A program made the position numbers and the translations under genes. A stretch of DNA of 17,445 nucleotides from Peptoniphilus_E sp964345555 (GTDB lineage Bacteria; Bacillota; Clostridia; Tissierellales; Peptoniphilaceae), in contig CAYFRD010000031.1 of NCBI GenBank assembly GCA_964345555.1, positions 1-17,445 of the forward strand. The letters run 5' to 3'. A model generated the notes under the pieces. The model did no database searches. It saw nothing but the letters and a program-made list of their open reading frames with translations, and had not been told where the DNA came from. Shown here in pieces: positions 8,135-15,176 of this stretch (position 1 is its first letter; every line of letters begins with the position of its first letter).

Positions 8135-8326
8135 ATAAAAAATATTTTTAATAAAATTATATTGATAGCAATTGTTATTTTATTAAGCTTTTTTGTAGAA
8201 AAATTCGTAAGACCTTTTTATTTACAAGGAAATTTAAAATTTATAATAGTTATTTTTTACTTCTTAGCCTGTGTGATATTAGGTATGATATTTAATCATA
8301 TTGAAAAAATAAAGAGAGTTACTTGA
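8135..8326 (+). CDS. Tiny membrane protein ORF with ATA in the start position
   Basis: A 63-codon frame encodes a peptide beginning (M)KNIFNKIILIAIVILLSFF, with a second hydrophobic segment (about residues 36-53) and a basic tail EKIKRVT. This is a normal layout for a two-helix membrane protein. No ATG, GTG or TTG stands at the expected start. Instead, ATA at 8135 lies 5 nt after GAGGTG (8124-8129), just where a start codon belongs. It may use AUA, or be a gene whose ATG was lost; the in-frame TTG at codon 10 would cut into the first helix. I do not recognise a family. Its stop overlaps the next small ORF. Confidence 0.4.
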   Translation: MKNIFNKIILIAIVILLSFFVEKFVRPFYLQGNLKFIIVIFYFLACVILGMIFNHIEKIKRVT

Positions 8327-8445
8327 AAGTTATACTAAAGGCGATCGTCTTTAATATAATTTATTTATTGATGAGCTATATAAGTCCCGGTATATTTAAA
8401 CCAGATTATATAATATTTGCATTTTTATTATATTGTATAATTTAA
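8323..8445 (+). CDS. Tiny hydrophobic ORF overlapping the previous one
   Basis: A 40-codon frame starts at TTG (8323) inside the stop of the preceding ORF (acTTGA), an arrangement typical of translational coupling, with AGAGAG shortly upstream. It encodes a basic start (KVILKAIVF), a hydrophobic segment, a KPDY turn and a second short hydrophobic segment ending in LLYCII. No family is recognised. It could be a tiny membrane partner of the first ORF, or the 3' remnant of one larger gene broken by a frameshift at 8323; I cannot tell which. Confidence 0.3.
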   Translation: MKVILKAIVFNIIYLLMSYISPGIFKPDYIIFAFLLYCII

Positions 8446-8575
8446 AAAAATAAGCATTTTTACGTAAAAGGAATAACTGATAGCGGACAATACCCCCATC
8501 TTCCCGAATTATAAATCAACCTGATAATATGGATGTTATAAGATACACCGCTATTGCGGAAAACTGAAACAAGAC

Positions 8576-8609
8576 AAAAAATATCCGGCCACATGACCGG
8601 ATATTTTTT
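8576..8609. terminator. Bidirectional terminator hairpin
   Basis: A 13-bp perfect stem (8576-8588 with 8597-8609, core ATATCCGG/CCGGATAT, 8-nt loop CCACATGA) carries A/T runs on both sides. It can therefore stop transcription on either strand: plus-strand reading from the tiny ORF pair, and minus-strand reading from the promoter at 8873-8901. Confidence 0.85.
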
Positions 8610-8848
8610 ATTTAAGTAGAACAATATGTTTTTTGCATGGAAAAGCATTTTTATGCGTTCTGACGCTAGCCGCGATTATGAAGACCTGCAACATTAATAA
8701 AGTGTAATGAGTGTTATGGGAAATAAATATCATTTTAATTTTTCTCGTTTTAAAAATTATGTACCAAAATCCTTGTCTTCATAGCTCGCTTCAAACCTGC
8801 AAAATTTTTAAAACTATCAAGGAAATTTTGAATCAATTAACTTCGTTT

Positions 8849-8876
8849 TAGTAAATGATATTTACTATCAATAGTA
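8849..8876. promoter_or_regulatory. Two overlapping dyads at a promoter start (operator candidate)
   Basis: TAGTAAAT-GAT-ATTTACTA (8849-8867) is a perfect 8-3-8 inverted repeat. It overlaps TACTAT-CA-ATAGTA (8863-8876), a perfect 6-2-6 repeat. The first covers the expected transcription start and the second covers part of the -10 box of the minus-strand promoter. That is a standard geometry for repression by a dimeric regulator such as a TetR or MarR protein. The regulator is not in the window. Confidence 0.5.
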
Positions 8877-8901
8877 TATACTCTACTATTTATTTTTGCA
8901 A
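8873..8901 (-). promoter_or_regulatory. Strong minus-strand promoter with no gene behind it
   Basis: Reading the minus strand, TTGCAA (8896-8901) and TATACT (8873-8878) are separated by exactly 17 bp. Transcription would start near 8866 and meet the terminator hairpin at 8576-8609 after about 290 nt without crossing an intact coding frame. The product is either a non-coding RNA or the leader of a decayed gene. Confidence 0.6.
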
Positions 8902-9125
8902 GTGTTTTTTTAAAATTTTTTTATTTTTTACAGAATAAAATTAAAAAAATAAAAATCATAACATCAATCTTTATTGCAATAGACTCGCCACAATCTAAGA
9001 AAGAAGTAACACTATGCTTGCTAAACAGACTACTATTAATTGCCGAGCTTTTAAGCCAAGAATAACCAAATCTAAACTATATTATAGACCATTAGTTTTT
9101 TAGAGCAATACTCTTAAAATCATAA

Positions 9126-9156
9126 TAAAAAAACCTAAGATAATTAAATCTTAGGT
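9126..9156 (-). terminator. Rho-independent terminator of the pantothenate gene pair
   Basis: On the minus strand a 9-bp stem (ACCTAAGAT/ATCTTAGGT, loop TTAATT, 9133-9156) is followed by a T run (9126-9133). The first base pair of the stem includes the last base of the CoaX-like gene's TGA stop codon. Confidence 0.9.
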
Positions 9157-9932
9157 CATTTTTTTATATTCATATCGTATATTATTTTTAAACCATTCAA
9201 GCTCAGATCTGTGTCCTTAATTAGAGAATACTTGGTATTAGATGTCAATAAATCCGCATATTCTCCAGTGACAATTATGGAAACTTCTTCCGGATTTACT
9301 TTCATTTCATCTAAAAGTGTCTTAATATTTCCGTTGAACAAATTTACATAGGAATAGTATAATCCCGACTGTATTGCCTTTATAGTGCTATTGCCTGTAG
9401 CTTTCTCCGACTTCACTATTTCAACTTGTGGGAGTTTTGCACTGAAATTAATCATTGCTCTTTGAGCTATGCCAACACCTGGAAATATCATTCCTCCCTT
9501 GTAGTTTCCATACTTATCAATTACATCAAAGGTTATTATATCTCCTAAATTTGCTATTATTGCAGGATAGGAATAGTTTTTAATAGCGCTTACGGAATCA
9601 ACTATTCTGTCGGAGCCCACTTCTTTTGGGTTTTCATATTTTATGTTGAGTCCCGTTTTAATTCCCGATCCCACTATAAAAGGCTCTATGTGCAGATATT
9701 TCTTAATCATACTCTTAAAATTGTCTGTGAGTTCAGGTACCACGGAGGATATTATGACCGCCTCCACTTGACCCGATTCAAATTTGCCCTTTAGTAATGA
9801 ATTCATAAGTATATAAATTTCATCTTCCGATTTTTTTAAATCGCTTTTTATTCTGTAATCTTCCAGCAATTCATTTTCTTGATAAATGCCGAAGGTCACG
9901 TCTTTGTTTTTAATGTTTATTGCCAGTAACAT
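9156..9932 (-). CDS. coaX: Type III pantothenate kinase homologue (CoaX-like) with altered active-site residues
   Basis: The 258-aa length and overall pattern match CoaX: ISSVVPELT (61-69), NPKEVGSDRIVD (101-112), GGMIFPGVG (146-154), AKLPQVEI (165-172), AIQSGLYYSYV (186-196) and VTGEYADLL (221-229). CoaX phosphorylates pantothenate, the first step of CoA synthesis, and belongs to the ASKHA fold. The two kinase motifs are changed. The N-terminal DxGNT phosphate loop reads NIKNK (6-10), and the DxGTATTFD stretch with the catalytic Asp reads NLGDIITFD (128-136). Both metal/catalytic acidic residues are thus Asn. It overlaps the upstream ECF gene by 23 nt. It is either a divergent enzyme or a catalytically dead pantothenate-sensing relative. 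No frame damage is seen. Confidence 0.82.
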   Translation of the reverse strand: MLLAINIKNKDVTFGIYQENELLEDYRIKSDLKKSEDEIYILMNSLLKGKFESGQVEAVIISSVVPELTDNFKSMIKKYLHIEPFIVGSGIKTGLNIKYENPKEVGSDRIVDSVSAIKNYSYPAIIANLGDIITFDVIDKYGNYKGGMIFPGVGIAQRAMINFSAKLPQVEIVKSEKATGNSTIKAIQSGLYYSYVNLFNGNIKTLLDEMKVNPEEVSIIVTGEYADLLTSNTKYSLIKDTDLSLNGLKIIYDMNIKK

Positions 9933-10671
9933 TTTCGCCTCTACTTAATTTAACCGCATTTACTACCGATGTGGCTATGATTACGGATATTATGGCTTCT
10001 GGAATTCCCGATGTCACCACCACTCCAAGGATCACAGCTTGAGCATCTGCTGTGGACTTGCCCAATATCTCCATGTACTTGGCGGCGTAGAAAACATAGA
10101 TGCCGCCCATGACCAATATTGTGTTGGTCATCGAGCCCACGAAAGAAGCTACTGTAACCGCTAAATTTGACTGATACTTGTTCATCAAAAATATCATCAC
10201 CAAAGATATCAGAATCAGTATGATATTTAAGCCTATAACTAAAGTTTCCGCTCCAGTGGTTACGTTTTTGTACAGTAAATATCCCAACAGCGTTAAAATA
10301 ACTGCCCATACTATATTTGATATTGCTTTTGAATTTGAAAATTCAAATTTTTTCACAAGCGTATAAACATAATATGAGCTTAGTCCTATTAGTATACGGG
10401 GAACAACTGATATCAGCGGATTATAAAACATAATCGACGCCGGATTGGGACGTGTAATCGCATTGAACAAACTGGAAAGTCCGAATATTAATCCCACAGC
10501 AGCTCCTACCGCCGGACCTTCGAGAATGCCCGCAATTATTACCGGAATGTGAAGTGTGGTTGCATTAATAAGTCCAAGGGGTATAAATCCCAAGGGAGTC
10601 ATTCCAAGTGCTATTGTGATTGCTCCCAGCATGGACGCTATGACCAACTTTCTGTTTTTTGATTTTCTCAT
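9910..10671 (-). CDS. ECF transporter S component, probably pantothenate-specific (PanT-like)
   Basis: The 253-aa integral membrane protein has about six helices. Its N-terminal half resembles PanT-type S components: a basic start (MRKSKNRKLV), LGMTPLGFIPLGLINATTLH (22-41), then HIPVIIAGILEGPAVGAAVG (41-60) and FGLSSLFNAITRPNP. S components bind a vitamin and work with a shared energy-coupling module (EcfA, EcfA', EcfT), which is not encoded in this window, as usual for group II systems. The 23-nt overlap with the CoaX-like gene supports pantothenate as ligand. The ATG at 10671 has a full AGGAGG site. It starts 53 nt after the peptidase gene, so it may be expressed with it or from its own promoter. 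Confidence 0.82.
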   Translation of the reverse strand: MRKSKNRKLVIASMLGAITIALGMTPLGFIPLGLINATTLHIPVIIAGILEGPAVGAAVGLIFGLSSLFNAITRPNPASIMFYNPLISVVPRILIGLSSYYVYTLVKKFEFSNSKAISNIVWAVILTLLGYLLYKNVTTGAETLVIGLNIILILISLVMIFLMNKYQSNLAVTVASFVGSMTNTILVMGGIYVFYAAKYMEILGKSTADAQAVILGVVVTSGIPEAIISVIIATSVVNAVKLSRGENVTGNKH

Positions 10672-10724
10672 TATTACCTCCTGATAGAGTTCCTTTGAGG
10701 ATACCCTTCAAATTTTTTACGAAT

Positions 10725-11690
10725 TTATTTTACATCATTATAGGAAATTAATCCACCTAAAGATTGTGATGAATATACGGCATTGGCAATAGCTCTGGAA
10801 ACAGCCTTTGCACCGAGTGCCCCAACCAGTGAAATATCCGCATCTACTTTGTTTGTCGCCATAGTGAATATAGTATCTCCGTCAAACATTGTATGCACCG
10901 GAATTATACTTCTACCGTATCCGTCATGTGCCATCTGTGCGACTTTGTTGCAATTTGCCTTGGTCAGTCTTGCATTTGTCGCAACTATTGAAATTGTAGT
11001 GTTGGTGGCTCTGATAAAGGCATTATAATCCTTGGTCTTATCTTCGTATAATTTCATGGTATTTAAAAATTTCCTATTTTTTCTGTCGTAGGGTGCTGCA
11101 ATAAGTTTTGACTCTTCGTGATCGTATATATCTCCAAAGGCATTTAGCACCGTGATTGCAGCTACTTCCAAATCCCCCGATTTGATTGATGCCTGTCCTA
11201 TTCCCGATTTGATCGAGAATTTATTTCCTAAAATTTTTGCAACACTTGCTCCTGTGCCGGCCCCTATACAACCTTGGGATTTATCTGTAGCAGTTGCAGA
11301 CTTAGCGGCATCATAGCCCATTTGCAGATCAGGTCTTATCTTGGGATCACCCACTGCAAGATCAAATATCACCGCTCCGACGACTATGGGGACTTTGCAA
11401 ACCCCCACATCCATTCCGATGTTTTGTTCTTCGAGATACTTCATCACTCCTGCCGCAGCATCAAGTCCATAGGCGGAGCCACCTGATAAAATAACTCCGT
11501 GCACCTTCTCAACTAAATTTTCCGCCTTCAATAAATCCGTTTCACGCGTTCCGGGAGCCGAGCCTCTAACATCTACACCGCAGGTAACTCCTTCTTCACA
11601 AAGGGCGACGGTGCAACCTGTAAGGGCATTGCCATCACTGCAATGCCCTAATTTGATCCCGGAAATATCACACAAATATCCTCCGTACAT
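10725..11690 (-). CDS. P1 family peptidase (DmpA/NylC-like, self-processing)
   Basis: This 321-aa protein has the DmpA/endo-type nylon hydrolase pattern: GVDVRGSAPGTRETDLL (38-54), LSGGSAYGLDAAAGVMKYLE (68-87), GCIGAGTGASVAK (140-152) and ATNTTISIVATNARLTK (228-244). Such proteins are N-terminal nucleophile hydrolases that cut themselves before the nucleophile, here probably between Asn230 and Thr231. They act as aminopeptidases or amidases; Asn183 and Asp270 stand at positions compatible with the catalytic set. No signal peptide is present, so it is cytosolic. Its ATG overlaps the stop of the DJ-1 gene by one base (TAATG), indicating coupled translation. Confidence 0.9.
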   Translation of the reverse strand: MYGGYLCDISGIKLGHCSDGNALTGCTVALCEEGVTCGVDVRGSAPGTRETDLLKAENLVEKVHGVILSGGSAYGLDAAAGVMKYLEEQNIGMDVGVCKVPIVVGAVIFDLAVGDPKIRPDLQMGYDAAKSATATDKSQGCIGAGTGASVAKILGNKFSIKSGIGQASIKSGDLEVAAITVLNAFGDIYDHEESKLIAAPYDRKNRKFLNTMKLYEDKTKDYNAFIRATNTTISIVATNARLTKANCNKVAQMAHDGYGRSIIPVHTMFDGDTIFTMATNKVDADISLVGALGAKAVSRAIANAVYSSQSLGGLISYNDVK

Positions 11691-12274
11691 TATTTAACTT
11701 TTCCTTCCTTGATAAATTCAACTAAATTTGTAAACAACGTAGCTTCTTTAATAGCTTGAGCACTTTCTTCTCCCTTTAGAAGCTCAATTAATTCAAATGC
11801 CAACACCTGTGCAAAAGAAGGTCCCATGGAAGTAATCACATTTCCATCTATGACCACAGGTTCATCTACTCTGCCAGCAGTTTCAAGATTTTTTTCAAAT
11901 CCGGGGAAACAGGTGTACTTGCCTTCTTTTAAAAGTTTAACTTTGTCAAATACTATAGGCCCTGCACAAATCGCAGCCACCAACTTATCTTCCTGTGCAT
12001 ACATTTCTACTGATTCACGAACCCTCTTATCCTCTGCAAGATTTATAGCCCCTGGAAGTCCTCCCGGAACATATATCGCTTTGTAGTCGTCAAACATTAT
12101 TTCAGAGAAAGTCAAGTCCGCCAATACTTTGACTCCGTGAGCCGATTCCACTTCTTTTTTATCTGTTATGCTTACAAGATCGACATCTAAATCGGCTCTT
12201 CTCAAATAATCACACACAGTTAAAGCCTCTATGTCTTCAAACCCGTCTGCCAAAAAAATCAATAAATCTTTCAT
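11690..12274 (-). CDS. DJ-1/PfpI superfamily protein
   Basis: A 194-aa cytosolic protein of normal DJ-1/YajL length. It shows ADGFEDIEALT (9-19) with the conserved Glu, VPGGLPGAINL (69-79), and the nucleophile elbow AAICAGP (100-106) with the reactive Cys103. Relatives serve as stress-protective deglycase-like proteins, chaperones or small-molecule hydratases; the exact activity is not predictable. ATG at 12274 has AAAGGAG upstream. It sits 13 nt after proC and overlaps the P1 peptidase gene by one base, within a co-directional minus-strand run. Confidence 0.92.
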   Translation of the reverse strand: MKDLLIFLADGFEDIEALTVCDYLRRADLDVDLVSITDKKEVESAHGVKVLADLTFSEIMFDDYKAIYVPGGLPGAINLAEDKRVRESVEMYAQEDKLVAAICAGPIVFDKVKLLKEGKYTCFPGFEKNLETAGRVDEPVVIDGNVITSMGPSFAQVLAFELIELLKGEESAQAIKEATLFTNLVEFIKEGKVK

Positions 12275-12287
12275 TCAACTTCTCCTT

Positions 12288-13076
12288 TCACATTTCCCTA
12301 TACCTTCTAGCCGTAGCATCGAGCGTTTCAATTATTGCCGATCGGAATGCGTGTTGTTCAAGTACCTTGAGCCCTTCAATTGACGTTCCGCTGGGTGATG
12401 TAACATCATCCTTTAACTTTGCTGGATGATCTCCTCCCTCTAAAAGCAATTTCGCAGAACCGAGCATCGTCTGTGCAATATACTTGTAGCTGTCCTTTCT
12501 GTTCATGCCGTTTAACACGGCGGCATCAGATGCCGCTTCTATAAACATGTAGATAAATGCCGGTAGAGAACCGCAGACAGCTGTGAAAGCTGCAAACTTA
12601 TCCTCTTCAAGCTCGGCTACGCATCCGAAACACTCAAATATTTCAACTACAGTCTCCAGTTCTTCCTTTGTTACTTTTTCATTAGGGCAAATGGCACTCA
12701 TAGCCTCTTTGATCATAGCAGGCATATTGGGCATTCCCATTATGAGTTTTCTGCCCGGAAAGAGATTTTCCAGTTTTTCTATAGTATAGCTTGCAGCAAT
12801 GGATATTATTACATGCTCGTCAGTGAGATGATCTCTTACTTCCTTCGCAACTGCCGGATATGCAGCGGGTTTAACGGCAACTATCAAATACTTTGCACCT
12901 TTGACCAAATCTACGTTTGATTTTGCTATCGTTATATTGTCTATCTCTCTAAACTGATCCAGATCTGATTGAGTTCTATTGTAGATAATAATATTTTTTC
13001 CTGCTTTGATAAGTGAGCTGAGAATTGCTCCGCCCATATTTCCGATACCAATTATACCGATATTTTCCATATACAT
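12288..13076 (-). CDS. proC: Pyrroline-5-carboxylate reductase
   Basis: A 262-aa enzyme that reduces 1-pyrroline-5-carboxylate to proline with NAD(P)H, the last step of proline synthesis. The N-terminal Rossmann motif is IGIIGIGNMGGAIL (6-19), VAVKP (66-70) follows, and the C-terminal dimer/substrate domain carries DDVTSPSGTSIEGL (223-236), the classic ProC signature. Two ATG codons are possible (13076 and 13070); the first fits the AGGTGAGG site slightly better. It is the first gene of the minus-strand run and divergent from the chromate-transporter operon, with an 83-bp shared upstream region. Confidence 0.95.
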   Translation of the reverse strand: MYMENIGIIGIGNMGGAILSSLIKAGKNIIIYNRTQSDLDQFREIDNITIAKSNVDLVKGAKYLIVAVKPAAYPAVAKEVRDHLTDEHVIISIAASYTIEKLENLFPGRKLIMGMPNMPAMIKEAMSAICPNEKVTKEELETVVEIFECFGCVAELEEDKFAAFTAVCGSLPAFIYMFIEAASDAAVLNGMNRKDSYKYIAQTMLGSAKLLLEGGDHPAKLKDDVTSPSGTSIEGLKVLEQHAFRSAIIETLDATARRYREM

Positions 13077-13104
13077 CGCCTCACCTTTATTATTACATAA
13101 GAAA

Positions 13105-13121
13105 TTACTTTTTTAAAGTAA
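13105..13121. promoter_or_regulatory. Inverted repeat between proC and the chrA operon
   Basis: TTACTTT-TTT-AAAGTAA is a 7-3-7 dyad in the middle of the 83-bp divergent intergenic region. It could be an operator acting on one or both sides. It is AT-only apart from one G and one C, so chance is possible. Confidence 0.3.
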
Positions 13122-13133
13122 AACAATATATTA

Positions 13134-13142
13134 TGATATAAT
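13134..13142 (+). promoter_or_regulatory. Extended -10 box before the first chrA gene
   Basis: TGATATAAT matches TG-n-TATAAT. A transcript from it would start near 13149, only about 11 nt before the ATG at 13160 and overlapping the ribosome binding site. Either the leader is very short or the true promoter lies further upstream. Confidence 0.35.
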
Positions 13143-13159
13143 TTGAAAAGGTGATTAAA

Positions 13160-13723
13160 ATGTATAAAATTAGTTTAAAGGATTTATTTATAACTTTTTT
13201 CAAAATAAACGCCGTGACTTTCGGCGGAGGATATACCATAGTGACTGTGGTAAGAGATGAATTCGTCGACAGATTACAAATTTTAAATGAAGATGAAATG
13301 ATGGATATTTTGGCACTTGCTCAGGGCGGTCCCGGTGCAATGGCGATATCCACATCAATCCTTACAGGATACAAACTAAGAGGACCTGTGGGAGCAATCA
13401 CGTGTCTGGTTGCATCTACATTGCCCTGTCTGATAATCCTCTCCTTGGTCTCCATGTTTTACAATCAGGTCAAGGACAACTTCTACGTGCGAGCGGCCTT
13501 TGACGGCATAAGCGGAGTGATTTGTGCCGCATTGTTTCTTACAGTATTCAACATGGGCAAGGCATCTTACAAAAAACATCCCGGATTTACGCTCATAATG
13601 CTGGCATTGGTATTCGTGCTGGGCTTCTTCTTAAAGATAAAAACAGCTTATTTGATAATCATGTGCGCAGCAATAGGCATCGCAGTATTTTCATATCTTG
13701 ATTGGAGACTAAAAAATGTTTAA
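13160..13723 (+). CDS. chrA: Chromate transporter subunit, half-size ChrA (first of a pair)
   Basis: A 187-aa membrane protein of the CHR family, short type, with one CHR domain. It shows FFKINAVTFGGGYTIVTVV (13-31) and the AQGGPGAMAISTSILTGYKL segment (53-72), which corresponds to the family's PGPxA motif, and five to six hydrophobic helices. CHR proteins export chromate, probably with sulfate-like anion chemistry; short forms work as pairs with opposite topology. The frame extends to a GTG at 13151, but that lies inside the ribosome binding site AAAGGTGAT, so ATG 13160 is preferred. It overlaps the second subunit gene by 8 nt. Confidence 0.9.
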   Translation: MYKISLKDLFITFFKINAVTFGGGYTIVTVVRDEFVDRLQILNEDEMMDILALAQGGPGAMAISTSILTGYKLRGPVGAITCLVASTLPCLIILSLVSMFYNQVKDNFYVRAAFDGISGVICAALFLTVFNMGKASYKKHPGFTLIMLALVFVLGFFLKIKTAYLIIMCAAIGIAVFSYLDWRLKNV

Positions 13724-14276
13724 ACTCTTTGAACTCTACACAATATTTTTAAAAATAGGCATACTGGCTTTTGGCGGCGGATATGCATCCATTCCACTGA
13801 TACAACGCTACATAGTAAATGACTACCATTGGCTTTCAATGACGGAATTTATAGACTTGGTATCAATATCGCAGATGACTCCCGGACCAATAGCTATAAA
13901 CTCGGCGACCTTTGTCGGGCAAAAAGTCTACGGCATCATCGGATCCGTAGTAGCGACTTTGGGATTTGTGACGCCACAGTTTATTTTGATGATGATATTA
14001 GGCTATTTTCTCTTCCAAAAAAATAAAAAATTCAAACTTCTTGACTGGATGTTAAACGGTATAAAAGCGGGTATAGTATCATTGATATTCATTACTGCAC
14101 TGCAGCTCTTCATTTCCAGTGTATTCCCCGAAGGACCGGGAAATATAAATCTAGCAGCTGCAATTTGCTTTGTAATAGGTTTTATAATGTACTTGAAAAA
14201 ATACAGCATATTTCAATTAGTAGCCGTCGGTGCAACTCTGGGTATAATAATAAATTATGCATTTAAATTTTTGTAA
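13716..14276 (+). CDS. chrA: Chromate transporter subunit, half-size ChrA (second of a pair)
   Basis: A 186-aa partner of the preceding protein, also of the short CHR type. It has IFLKIGILAFGGGYASIPLI (10-29), SISQMTPGPIAINSATFVGQ (50-69) with a textbook PGPIAIN motif, and further hydrophobic helices. The pair together equals a full-length ChrA. The start ATG overlaps the first gene's end, with GGAG nine bases upstream. Whether the physiological substrate is chromate is uncertain, since many anaerobes carry this pair without known chromate exposure. Confidence 0.9.
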   Translation: MFKLFELYTIFLKIGILAFGGGYASIPLIQRYIVNDYHWLSMTEFIDLVSISQMTPGPIAINSATFVGQKVYGIIGSVVATLGFVTPQFILMMILGYFLFQKNKKFKLLDWMLNGIKAGIVSLIFITALQLFISSVFPEGPGNINLAAAICFVIGFIMYLKKYSIFQLVAVGATLGIIINYAFKFL

Positions 14277-14287
14277 AGGAGATAATT

Positions 14288-15112
14288 ATGTGGACGAGAA
14301 AATTCTTAAAGAATAATGCAAAGGAATTTTTAAGAAAATATTTAAAGGACGCCATCATAGTATGTTTGATATTCTTTCTGCTTGCATCCATATTCGGTGA
14401 TGACACATCTTACACAAACATAAGCATAGATATAAAGGATAACTACATAGAAGAATATTCAACTGACGGACAAAAGGAATTCCAAATTGATGTATTTGAA
14501 AACTCAAAGCTGTCCAAATTTTTCAAGACCTACCTGGGAGATAACGTAATATTGAAAAACACTTTGGATAACAACATTACACTCTTAGTAGAGCCTGCCA
14601 TATTTATGATTTTGACAGGAGTATTCATATTGATGTCCATATTTGTAATAAATCCCATGTCCGTAGGATTGAAAAGATACTTCATAAAGGGATATCAATA
14701 CGACTCAAACATATCCTACCTGTTCTCTCCCTTTAAAGACGGAACATTCCCGAGTCTTGCCGGAAAATTATTTCTAAAGAATTTATATATCCTTTTATGG
14801 ACTCTCCTTCTGATAATACCGGGAATAATAAAATTTTATGAATACTATTTTGTTACCTATATCTTGGCAGATGATCCGGAACTTAGCCTGAGCGATGCCA
14901 TATCCATAAGCAGAGAACTCTCTCAAGGCGATAAATTCAATATATTCATATTGGATCTTTCTTTCTTTGGCTGGGCATTTCTCTCTACAATACTTCTAAA
15001 CCTGGGGTTCATACTGCTTAACCCATACATGGAAGCCACAAAGGCATCCCTCTATATAGTAAAGAAGAAAACCGTAGCTGAAAAATATGAGAATACGGAA
15101 TTAAATTATTAA
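14288..15112 (+). CDS. DUF975 family integral membrane protein
   Basis: A 274-aa protein with a hydrophobic segment at about 22-38, an extracytoplasmic-looking region (40-95) and four or five later helices. The pattern matches DUF975: INPMSVGLKRYFIKG (about 121-135), LLIIPGIIKFYEYYFVTYIL (about 173-192) with the conserved PGI turn, DDPELSLSDAISISREL (194-210) and NPYMEATKASLYI near the end. Family function is unknown. ATG at 14288 follows AAAGGAG, 11 nt after the second chrA gene, so it is the last gene of that operon and is closed by a strong terminator. A link to chromate transport is not supported beyond position. Confidence 0.85.
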   Translation: MWTRKFLKNNAKEFLRKYLKDAIIVCLIFFLLASIFGDDTSYTNISIDIKDNYIEEYSTDGQKEFQIDVFENSKLSKFFKTYLGDNVILKNTLDNNITLLVEPAIFMILTGVFILMSIFVINPMSVGLKRYFIKGYQYDSNISYLFSPFKDGTFPSLAGKLFLKNLYILLWTLLLIIPGIIKFYEYYFVTYILADDPELSLSDAISISRELSQGDKFNIFILDLSFFGWAFLSTILLNLGFILLNPYMEATKASLYIVKKKTVAEKYENTELNY

Positions 15113-15126
15113 TAATTCCAAAACAC

Positions 15127-15155
15127 AAAAACTTCCTTAATTAAGGAAGTTTTTT
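15127..15155. terminator. Bidirectional terminator between convergent genes
   Basis: AAAAACTTCCTTAATTAAGGAAGTTTTT is a near-continuous palindrome with A/T runs on both flanks. It lies between the DUF975 gene (plus) and the GTPase gene (minus), so it can end both transcripts. Confidence 0.85.
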
Positions 15156-15176
15156 ATTTCACATGTTATTTCATTT

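Larger units (their letters stand above)
8610..9125. other. AT-rich stretch with no intact gene
   Basis: About 500 bases contain a minus-strand promoter with dyads (8849-8901) but no convincing protein. Short minus-strand reading frames are visible downstream of that promoter, each broken by stop codons, for example RFEASYEDKDFGT followed by a stop (about 8760-8800). They may be remains of a lost gene. A 29-codon plus-strand ORF (9014-9103, basic peptide) has only a weak upstream AAGAAG and is not called. Confidence 0.4.

Noticed and set aside
8460..8648. 62-codon minus-strand frame near the bidirectional terminator
   Set aside because: It reads straight through the terminator hairpin, lacks a ribosome binding site and resembles no family.
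9014..9103. 29-codon plus-strand ORF with a basic peptide
   Set aside because: It is too short, with only a weak AAGAAG upstream and no independent support.
10672..10724. Imperfect hairpin (TTTGA..GG / CC..TCAAA) before the PanT-like gene, considered as a riboswitch or attenuator
   Set aside because: The 53-nt leader is too small for a known riboswitch, and the hairpin is short, bulged and without a following T run.
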